Shown here: one piece after another, positions 1 through 4,739 of the stretch
Layout: each line of letters begins with the position of its first letter
Numbering within the stretch: position 1 is the stretch's first letter
From: Thermoanaerobaculales bacterium
Lineage (GTDB): Bacteria > Acidobacteriota > Thermoanaerobaculia > Thermoanaerobaculales > Sulfomarinibacteraceae
Assembly (NCBI GenBank): GCA_025456385.1
Contig: JALOKS010000176.1
Coordinates: 1-5,897, forward strand
Reading direction: 5' to 3'
DNA: 5,897 nt
The notes under the pieces: model-generated
Databases searched by the model: none
Seen by the model: the letters and a program-made list of their open reading frames with translations, nothing else
Told to the model about the DNA's origin: nothing
Made by a program: the position numbers and the translations under genes

Positions 1-156
1 CGCGACGTCGCGACGGCGGAGGTCGAGCTCCCGCTCGGCGTGGCGGCGCCCTCGCGCTGGCTCAGCCTGCGTTCGGCGGTGGTCATGCTGCGCTACGCAG
101 TCCCCGCCGGGCTGCCGAGGATGTTCCCCCCAAGCCCGCGGCTGCCGACGCCGTGA
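1..156 (+). CDS. C-terminal fragment of an unidentified protein (5' end outside window)
   Basis: Frame 1 is open from the first base to a TGA at 154-156 and gives 51 residues. The start lies outside the window. The visible tail has an alternating stretch ending in AEVELPLGV, then a basic/hydrophobic segment (SRWLSLRSAVVMLRYAVP), and a proline-rich end (FPPSPRLPTP). I do not recognise a family from this. Support for it being real is the codon pattern, with G or C at most third positions, and a GC-rich hairpin starting 4 nt after the stop. It could also be a chance open frame in GC-rich DNA, since 51 codons is short. No function is assigned. Confidence 0.5.
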   Translation, partial: RDVATAEVELPLGVAAPSRWLSLRSAVVMLRYAVPAGLPRMFPPSPRLPTP

Positions 157-160
157 GCTG

Positions 161-188
161 GGGAGGGTGGTGAGGCCGCACCGCTCCC
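161..188 (+). terminator. Hairpin just after the first gene, possible terminator without a T tract
   Basis: GGGAG (161-165) pairs with CTCCC (184-188), and GGTG (166-169) pairs with CACC (179-182). One unpaired G at 183 and a 9-nt loop remain, giving a nine-base-pair GC-rich stem. It begins 4 nt after the TGA at 154-156. No run of T follows, so a classical intrinsic terminator is not shown; it may stop or stabilise the 3' end of the upstream transcript. Confidence 0.4.
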
Positions 189-235
189 TGTCACGCCGGG
201 TGAGCGGAGCGCCCGCCCATATCCCCGTCATCCCA
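188..235 (+). repeat. Degenerate 48-bp direct repeat, copy A
   Basis: The 48 bases from 188 align without gaps to 293-340, with most positions identical. The best-conserved cores are CTGTCA at the left end, GAGCGGAGC in the middle followed by a CCCGCCC block, and CCGTCATCCC at the right end. The two copies are 105 bp apart, start to start. This is probably a degenerate member of an interspersed intergenic repeat family. Confidence 0.6.
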
Positions 236-271
236 GGCAGTGGTACGCCGCGTCGCAGCGGTAACAGGTGA

Positions 272-300
272 AATGACAGCACCTTGCGGTTTCTGTCATT
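272..300. repeat. Inverted repeat / hairpin with 8-bp perfect outer stem
   Basis: AATGACAG (272-279) is exactly complementary to CTGTCATT (293-300). Inside it, ACC (281-283) can pair with GGT (288-290) around a TTGC loop, leaving a small internal loop of C280 opposite TT291-292. The right arm coincides with the left end of repeat copy B, so the hairpin may be part of the repeat unit rather than a separate signal. No T tract follows on either strand, so terminator function is uncertain. Confidence 0.6.
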
Positions 301-340
301 GGGAGCGAGCGGAGCACCCGCCCTTCTCTCCGTCATCCCG
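293..340 (+). repeat. Degenerate 48-bp direct repeat, copy B
   Basis: This is the partner of the copy at 188-235, aligned without gaps. Differences cluster in positions 7-14 and 32-37 of the unit, while the central GAGCGGAGC/CCCGCCC block and the terminal CCGTCATCCC are kept. Its left end is the right arm of the hairpin at 272-300, and its right end runs into the GTCATCCC...GGGATCTC element. Confidence 0.6.
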
Positions 341-389
341 AGCGAGTGAAGGCGACGCGAAGCGGCGCCGGAGCGAGTCGAGGGATCTC
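332..389. repeat. GTCATCCC...GGGATCTC intergenic element with a 31-bp interruption
   Basis: The outer arms ATCCC (335-339) and GGGAT (382-386) are complementary. GAGCGAGT occurs twice, at 340-347 and 371-378. Removing 348-378 would leave GTCATCCCGAGCGAGT joined to CGAGGGATCTC, close to a short intergenic motif I remember from many metagenome-derived bacteria (GTCATCCCGAGCG...GAGGGATCT). The interior forms its own hairpin: GGCG 351-354 with CGCC 366-369, and CGC 356-358 with GCG 362-364, around a GAA loop. It may serve the 3' end of the minus-strand operon, whose last stop is 36 bp away, but no T tract is present. Confidence 0.5.
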
Positions 390-425
390 GTGAAGCTCAG
401 GACGCCGGCTGTCTGAAGTCCGCGC

Positions 426-1349
426 CTACCGCTCGCCCTCGACGCCCTGCAGGCTGATCCACAGGACGGCGCTCACGAGCAGCGCCGCACCGAGCCACTG
501 CCAGGGCCCGAGCACGGAACCGTTGACCAGGTAGTCGAGCAGCACCGCGGTCAGGGGGAGGAAGAGCTCGCACATGGTGGCGACCGAGGCGCGGACGCGG
601 GTCAGGCCGTAGTAGTAGAGGAAGAGCGCGCCGGAGCCCGTGGTCAGGGCGATCAGCAGGATGATCGCCCAGTTGGCGGGGGTCACGGCCGCGAGCGGCG
701 CTCCGGTGCCGGTGAGGAGGACCGTCGCGAGCGCGAGGATCGAGGTCATGCCGTAGCGGCCGAAGGTGGCGTCGGCGAAGCCGAGGGAGCCGAGCAGCAT
801 CTTCGAGAGCACGGTCGCGGCGCCGAAGGCGACGGCGGCGACCAGCGCCAGGAGGGCCGCCCGGAGGGCGATGGCGTCGGGCGCGGCGGCCGGCGTCGAG
901 AGCCCGAAGGTCAGCAGGTAGGCGCCCCCGAGGGCGGCGACCGCGGCGCCCAGAAAGCGGGCGGAGACCCGCTCGCCGAGCAGCAGCGCCGCGAGGGCGA
1001 GCGCGACCACGGGCTGCAGCTTCTGCAGCAGGACGACCACGCTGAGCTGGTTGAACTCGACCAGGAACAGCGCCTTGACGATCGCGAGGGTGCCGAGCAG
1101 GCCGCCGGTGGTGGACACCAGGGCGAGGGCGAGCCAGCCCCGGGGCGGCATCCGGCGCAGGCGGCGGTAGCTGCGCCACAGGAACCCGTGCATGAGGACG
1201 AAGGGGATGGCGTGCAGCAGGAGGACGACGAAGGGCACCGGGAGGTTGCCGAGCCGGGGCGTGAGGACGACGCCGTCGATCGCCCACAGGGCGGCGGCGA
1301 GACAGATCAGAGCGGCGCCGAGGGAGGCGGCGGGGTTCTTCAGGCTCAC
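426..1349 (-). CDS. EamA-type (DMT superfamily) membrane transporter
   Basis: The 307-residue protein is almost entirely hydrophobic, with about ten membrane segments in two similar halves, the layout and length usual for EamA/drug-metabolite transporters. The first half ends with a typical EamA pattern around residues 111-147 (LQPVVALALAALLLGERVS, then a glycine/alanine-rich helix). The second half repeats this at about 260-299 (CELFLPLTAVLLDYLV, then WQWLGAALLVSAV). A basic loop (residues 59-70) suggests a cytoplasmic face. The GTG start at 1347-1349 overlaps the TGA of the upstream gene as GTGA, and GGAG lies only 2 nt before it, so translation is probably coupled. It is the last gene of the four-gene operon. 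The substrate cannot be read from sequence; family members move small metabolites, amino acids or nucleotide sugars. An upstream extension of the frame is a shadow of the neighbouring gene. Confidence 0.88.
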   Translation of the reverse strand: MSLKNPAASLGAALICLAAALWAIDGVVLTPRLGNLPVPFVVLLLHAIPFVLMHGFLWRSYRRLRRMPPRGWLALALVSTTGGLLGTLAIVKALFLVEFNQLSVVVLLQKLQPVVALALAALLLGERVSARFLGAAVAALGGAYLLTFGLSTPAAAPDAIALRAALLALVAAVAFGAATVLSKMLLGSLGFADATFGRYGMTSILALATVLLTGTGAPLAAVTPANWAIILLIALTTGSGALFLYYYGLTRVRASVATMCELFLPLTAVLLDYLVNGSVLGPWQWLGAALLVSAVLWISLQGVEGER

Positions 1350-2185
1350 AGCTCCACGCCCATGGGCTTGCGCAGCGCGAGCGCCACGACCATCGTCAGG
1401 ACGAAGAACACGACCATCCAGGCGTAGCGCCACTCGAAGTCCCGACCGAGGACCCCGATCCGGCCGTCGGGGTAGCCGAGGCTGATCGACAGCACCGGCC
1501 CCCGGCGCGCGGTGGGCGGCTCGGAGGGCCACTCGAGCTGGCCGATGAAGGTGGGCGCCGGCCGCTCCGGAGACAGGCGGAGGAGCCGGTCGGTGGCGCC
1601 CAGCGACTTCGTGACCGCGGTGCCGTCGACGACGACGCGCAGCTCGTGGGCGCCCGACTCCTCGACCGCCAGCAGCCAGCTCGCCTGCGCGAGCTCGGGC
1701 ACCCAGACCGGTCCGAGCTCCGCCCGCAGGCCAGGCGGCAGCTCGAGACCGAGCTCCGGCCTGCGGCCCGCGGCCGTTCCTGGCGGGAGCTGCACGGTGA
1801 GCTGCACCTCGTCGCCGGGCGCGAGCCCGCGGAAGCCGTAGAACTGGTGCAGCTGCGCCATGACCAGCACCAGCGGGGGCAGGATGAAGATCATCGGCTT
1901 GAGCGCCAGGCCCTGGTAGCGCAGGACCCAGCCGAGAATCTCCCACTGCGCGCGCAGGATGGCGCGCAGGTCGTCGTTGAAGAGGCGGATCTCGAACAGC
2001 CCGGCGTGAATCCGGCGCTTGACCTCGGCGATGCGGCGCTGGTTCGAGGTCTTGCCGAAGACCCACAGCGCGAAGATGCCGACCGGGATCGACCACAGCA
2101 GCACGCCGAGCAGCGCCGGCAGGCCGGCGAGCGGCGCCTGCAGGAGGTCGAAGAGCGGCCGCAGGAGGTCGTTGACGAGCTTCAT
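1346..2185 (-). CDS. Three-TM membrane protein, YidC/Oxa1/EMC3-superfamily-like layout with an inserted soluble domain
   Basis: This 279-residue protein has no family I can name with certainty. Visible parts, in order: an amphipathic N-terminal stretch (1-19), a membrane segment (about 22-43), a charged helical region rich in R, K, E and Q that looks like a helical hairpin (45-93), a membrane segment with KPMIFILPPLVLVMAQL (about 94-116), a beta-rich soluble part (about 121-250), a last membrane segment (about 253-271), and a short basic tail. The positive-inside rule puts the helical hairpin and C-terminus in the cytoplasm and the soluble part outside. N-out topology, a cytoplasmic coiled hairpin between TM1 and TM2, and a proline-containing TM2 match the YidC/Oxa1/DUF106/EMC3 insertase core. 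The roughly 130-residue domain between TM2 and TM3 is extra. It starts 18 nt after the RHH-like gene, has no well-placed Shine-Dalgarno, and overlaps the transporter start by 4 bases. Alternative: an unrelated three-TM protein with an Ig-like domain. Confidence 0.8.
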   Translation of the reverse strand: MKLVNDLLRPLFDLLQAPLAGLPALLGVLLWSIPVGIFALWVFGKTSNQRRIAEVKRRIHAGLFEIRLFNDDLRAILRAQWEILGWVLRYQGLALKPMIFILPPLVLVMAQLHQFYGFRGLAPGDEVQLTVQLPPGTAAGRRPELGLELPPGLRAELGPVWVPELAQASWLLAVEESGAHELRVVVDGTAVTKSLGATDRLLRLSPERPAPTFIGQLEWPSEPPTARRGPVLSISLGYPDGRIGVLGRDFEWRYAWMVVFFVLTMVVALALRKPMGVEL

Positions 2186-2203
2186 GGGCTGTGACGCCGC
2201 CCC

Positions 2204-2398
2204 CTAGGACATGTAGCCGAGGCCCTGGAGGCGCTTCTTGATCTCCTCCTCGGAGCCGGCCTCCTCGAGCTGGGCGAGCTCCTTCTCGAGGGCGTGGGTG
2301 ATGAACTCCTCCGGCGAGGCGTAGCCCGCGATCTCGGCGAAGCGGCGGACGCGCTCGACCAGGCTCTTTTCGAGCTTGACCTTGGTGTAATCGAACAT
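2204..2398 (-). CDS. Small ribbon-helix-helix-like protein with LGY tail
   Basis: This 64-residue protein fits the ribbon-helix-helix pattern. A short strand (TKVKLEKS, residues 5-12) precedes helix 1 (LVERVRRFAEIAG, 13-25). A turn (YASPEE) leads into helix 2 (EFITHALEKELAQLEE, 31-46). A charged helix and the tail KKRLQGLGYMS (54-64) follow. RHH proteins are usually dimers that bind DNA with the paired strands, so it may regulate the operon; alternatively it is an accessory subunit that reuses the fold for protein contacts. The start is well supported: GAGGAGG (2406-2412, minus strand) overlaps the TGA of the phosphatase-family gene and lies 7 nt from the ATG. The gap to that gene is 12 nt. 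No toxin partner is visible, so a toxin-antitoxin role is not supported. Confidence 0.85.
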   Translation of the reverse strand: MFDYTKVKLEKSLVERVRRFAEIAGYASPEEFITHALEKELAQLEEAGSEEEIKKRLQGLGYMS

Positions 2399-2410
2399 GC
2401 CTCGTCCTCC

Positions 2411-4558
2411 TCAGACGTTCGGGAAGCGCGCCGGGTCGACGACCGGCGCGCCGTCCATGTGCGGCGGCGGCCGCAGGCCGAAGAGCGCCAGCGCGGTCGG
2501 CGCGAGATCGACGATCGCGGGGTCCGCGGCGTCGATCGGGTGGTTGGCGAGGAAGATCCCGGGCACCAACCTCGGGTCGACGATGTGGTCGCCGCTCCAG
2601 GCCTTGGTGTTGTCCTCGAAGATCGGCCCTGCGACCACGCCGGCGGCGCAACCCCAGGAGATCCGGTAGCCGTGGTTGTAGCCGATCAGCAGGTCGGGCG
2701 CGTTCCCCTTGTAGGGCCCGCGGTACAGCAGGTCGGTGTCGAAGGCCTCGTTGACGGCGACCTCAGCCTTCTCTTCGTCGACGAGCCCGTCGAGCCCGGC
2801 CTTGAGCTCGGCCTTGAGGGCCGCGGCCGCGGCGCCGGGTGCGACGATGCCGTGCGCCTCGCGGCCCTCGAGGTTGAGGAACACGCCGACCAGGCCGACG
2901 GCGTAGGCGCGGGTGCGCGACCAGTCGACCGACTGCAGCCACTGCGCGGAGCCGTCGGCACCTTCCTTGAGGTGCAGGTAGCCGTGCTCGAGCAGCCACG
3001 CGTTGAGGTTGACGCCGCGCCGGAAGGAGGTGCAGCCGTGGTCCGAGAGCACCCACAGCGCGTCGCCTTCGCCGAGCCGCGCCATGACCCTGCCGACGAT
3101 CTCGTCGTTGCGCCGGTACTGGCGCTCGATGGCGTCGGCGTGCTCGGGGTCGGGGCCGTCCGGCGCCGCCGGGTGGCCGTCCTCGGTGTGGCGCCAGTAC
3201 ATGTGGTTGACGCGGTCGGCGGCGTCGAAGACCGTCACCAGCGCCCCGCGCCGATGCGTGTCGAGAGCGGCGAACAGCATCGCCTCCCGCTCGCGGTCGA
3301 TGTCGGCGGTCTGGGTCCAGAAGGTGCGGTCGTCGGTGACCTTTTCGTTCAGGGCCCAGGTGTCCTCGGCGAGGCCGAGGGTGGCGTAGGGGCCGATCTT
3401 CTTCTCGAGGTAGGCGCTGTAGAAGCCCGGGTGGGAGATCGGCATCGCCGGTTTGGCGGGCTCGATGTTGATGGGGGAGAGGTAGAGCGACACGTGCTCG
3501 CCCATCTCGGTCAGCATCATTCGGGTCAGGCCGGCGACCTTGATCCCCGCGATCGGCCTGAACTCGAGCCGGAACCACCCGCTGAGCACACCCGGCTCGA
3601 GTGTCGCAGCCTCGCCGTTGACCGAGACCAGGGCGCGGCCGGCGCTGCGGTCGAGCGCGAGGGCCAGCGGCAACCTCATCTTCGGGCTGCCCTCGAGGAA
3701 GCTGTTCTCCGGGCCCTCGATGACGCCCTCGAAGCTGTCGGGCGAGCCGCTGCGGGCCAGGGGCAGCCGCAGCCCGCCCTCCTGGAAGGCCTCGCCCCCG
3801 GGGCGGGTCGAAAACAGCATGAAGGTGCCCTGGGTGCCGAGCAGGTCGGGGATGCACATGGCGCCGAGCTGGGCGCCGTAGAAGCGGTCGGGCGGGAAGG
3901 TGATGGGGACCCGGATGACGGTCGACCAGATGTTGTGCTCGCCGAGGATCGTCCACCAGGGCTTCGACTTGCGCAGCAGGCGGATGGCCGGCCTCGCGAG
4001 CGGGATCCGCAGGCGGCCGAGCTTGAGGACGCGGTCGACGGCGCCGATCTCGGTCGAGGACAGGCGCGGCAGGTAGGTGCGCGGGTCGCGGTCGAGGAAG
4101 TCAAAGATGTTGTGCTTGCCGGGGTTGGTGCCGGTGGTGAAGGTGGACCAGGCGACCGGCGTGATCGAGGGGAAGGTGGAGCGCAGGCGGCGGTAGCCGC
4201 CGGCGGCGGCGAGGCGGGTGAAGTTGGGCATGTGGCCCGCGGCCATCAGGCGCTCGGTGATCCGCGGATCCTGGCCGTCGAATCCGAGAATGATGAGGCG
4301 GCGGACGAGGGGCCTCGTGCGGCCGCGGCGGCGCAGGGCGCGCCACGCCATGCGGAAGGGCCAGGCGAGCAGCGAGACGCCGGCGAGAAGCATGGTGACG
4401 AAGAGCACCGCGAAGGAGCCGAGGACGGCGAAGCCCGCGCCGGGGCCGATGTAGGCGGCTGCGCCTGCAGGCTGGAGCAGGAGCGCGGCGAGCGCAGCCA
4501 GCACGGCCGCGGTGCGGACGGATCGGCGTGCGGGGCTCGCGGCCGTGGGCGGCAGCAA
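2411..4558 (-). CDS. Membrane-anchored alkaline-phosphatase-superfamily protein (type I phosphodiesterase/nucleotide pyrophosphatase-like)
   Basis: The 715-residue protein has two N-terminal hydrophobic segments (about 16-35 and 42-66) around an AAYIGPGAG motif, an arginine-rich stretch (69-87), then an alkaline-phosphatase-fold domain. Expected two-metal residues are present: D94 in GFDGQD, D448 and H452 in DAADRVNH, D506 and H507 in SDHG, and H658 in SGDH. T133 in SITPVAWSTF is the likely nucleophile by analogy with phosphonoacetate hydrolase and NPP enzymes. A beta-rich insert (about 255-345) separates the two halves. The enzyme should hydrolyse or transfer a phosphate, phosphonate or sulfate ester; the substrate is unknown. 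I chose the TTG at 4558 because AAGGAG (4564-4569, minus strand) sits 5 nt before it, and the frame upstream contains a -10-like box and lacks coding character. Basic residues after the second TM suggest the catalytic domain is cytoplasmic. It is the first gene of the operon. Confidence 0.9.
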   Translation of the reverse strand: MLPPTAASPARRSVRTAAVLAALAALLLQPAGAAAYIGPGAGFAVLGSFAVLFVTMLLAGVSLLAWPFRMAWRALRRRGRTRPLVRRLIILGFDGQDPRITERLMAAGHMPNFTRLAAAGGYRRLRSTFPSITPVAWSTFTTGTNPGKHNIFDFLDRDPRTYLPRLSSTEIGAVDRVLKLGRLRIPLARPAIRLLRKSKPWWTILGEHNIWSTVIRVPITFPPDRFYGAQLGAMCIPDLLGTQGTFMLFSTRPGGEAFQEGGLRLPLARSGSPDSFEGVIEGPENSFLEGSPKMRLPLALALDRSAGRALVSVNGEAATLEPGVLSGWFRLEFRPIAGIKVAGLTRMMLTEMGEHVSLYLSPINIEPAKPAMPISHPGFYSAYLEKKIGPYATLGLAEDTWALNEKVTDDRTFWTQTADIDREREAMLFAALDTHRRGALVTVFDAADRVNHMYWRHTEDGHPAAPDGPDPEHADAIERQYRRNDEIVGRVMARLGEGDALWVLSDHGCTSFRRGVNLNAWLLEHGYLHLKEGADGSAQWLQSVDWSRTRAYAVGLVGVFLNLEGREAHGIVAPGAAAAALKAELKAGLDGLVDEEKAEVAVNEAFDTDLLYRGPYKGNAPDLLIGYNHGYRISWGCAAGVVAGPIFEDNTKAWSGDHIVDPRLVPGIFLANHPIDAADPAIVDLAPTALALFGLRPPPHMDGAPVVDPARFPNV

Positions 4559-4563
4559 CGGGT

Positions 4564-4569
4564 CTCCTT
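4564..4569 (-). promoter_or_regulatory. Shine-Dalgarno AAGGAG that sets the TTG start of the phosphatase-family gene
   Basis: On the minus strand AAGGAG is followed by ACCCG and then TTG at 4556-4558. It is the only well-placed ribosome site near the 5' end of this frame. It supports a start 39 codons inside the longest open frame, so the mature N-terminus begins just before the first hydrophobic segment. Confidence 0.7.
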
Positions 4570-4614
4570 CGGGTGTGGGTTCGGCCGCCCCGATCTGGGG
4601 TTCCCGGCCGCGGC

Positions 4615-4625
4615 ATTGTAGTATA
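4615..4625. promoter_or_regulatory. AT-rich promoter core in the divergent region
   Basis: ATTGTAGTATA is a rare AT-rich island here. Read on the minus strand it offers two overlapping -10-like boxes, TATACT (4620-4625) and TACAAT (4615-4620), which would give a leader of about 50 nt before the TTG at 4558. Read on the plus strand TATAGC or TAGTAT could serve the sulfotransferase gene with a leader of about 105 nt. No good -35 box is visible at 16-18 bp on either strand, so an activator or a non-housekeeping sigma factor is possible. Confidence 0.5.
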
Positions 4626-4669
4626 GCCGGGACAGGCTCCGAGCGCTCGCCCGGCGCCTGCGCGCGTAT

Positions 4670-4689
4670 CGTCAAACAGCGACAAACAG
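4670..4689. repeat. Tandem 10-bp repeat in the divergent regulatory region
   Basis: CGTCAAACAG (4670-4679) is followed directly by CGACAAACAG (4680-4689), nine of ten bases identical. One helical turn per unit and a place between two divergent promoters would suit a regulator binding the same DNA face twice. It lies 50 bp before the sulfotransferase ATG. Chance cannot be ruled out for a 10-bp unit. Confidence 0.45.
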
Positions 4690-4699
4690 GGCGGTTGGG

Positions 4700-4712
4700 C
4701 CGGACATTCCGG
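4700..4712. repeat. Short palindrome upstream of the sulfotransferase gene
   Basis: CCGGA (4700-4704) and TCCGG (4708-4712) are complementary around CAT. The arms lie 27 bp before the ATG and could be an operator half-site pair or a small leader hairpin. Such palindromes are common in GC-rich DNA, so this is weak. Confidence 0.3.
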
Positions 4713-4739
4713 ACCGCGGGCCCGGCGGGAGCTGGCGAG

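Larger units (their letters stand above)
157..425. other. Non-coding, repeat-bearing intergenic region between convergent genes
   Basis: No convincing gene is visible on either strand in this 269-bp stretch. It lies between the 3' ends of two converging genes: the unidentified plus-strand gene and the minus-strand EamA gene. It holds a hairpin after the first gene, two copies of a 48-bp repeat, a hairpin abutting the second copy, and a GTCATCCC...GGGATCTC element. Its less GC-rich patches and the repeats set it apart from the flanking coding DNA. A 3'-3' location fits a repeat element tolerated in transcript tails. Confidence 0.6.

Noticed and set aside
188..340. CRISPR array
   Set aside because: Only two degenerate copies with a spacing of 105 bp, no uniform spacers and no cas gene in the window.
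2204..2398. Antitoxin of a toxin-antitoxin pair
   Set aside because: The RHH-like fold is common in antitoxins, but neither neighbour resembles a small toxin such as RelE/ParE or PIN; both are large membrane-associated proteins.
1350..2651. Upstream extension of the EamA frame to 2651
   Set aside because: The extension is rich in Arg, Ala, Gly and Pro and overlaps the three-TM gene, the RHH-like gene and the 3' end of the enzyme gene. The hydrophobic transporter begins right at the GTG overlapping the previous stop.
2294..4621. A 775-codon plus-strand open frame opposite the phosphatase-family gene
   Set aside because: It is antisense to a gene with clear active-site motifs. Its product is a low-complexity run of R, G, A, V, E and D with no recognisable domain, typical of a mirror frame in GC-rich DNA.
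4673..4675. TTGACG on the minus strand at 4670-4675 as a -35 box for the TATACT/TACAAT boxes
   Set aside because: The spacing to the -10-like boxes is over 40 bp, far too long for a sigma-70-type promoter.
4512..4739. Longer sulfotransferase start at ATG 4512
   Set aside because: It would overlap the divergent gene's 5' end and cross the promoter-like island. The 76 extra residues look non-coding, and a good ribosome site precedes the ATG at 4740.
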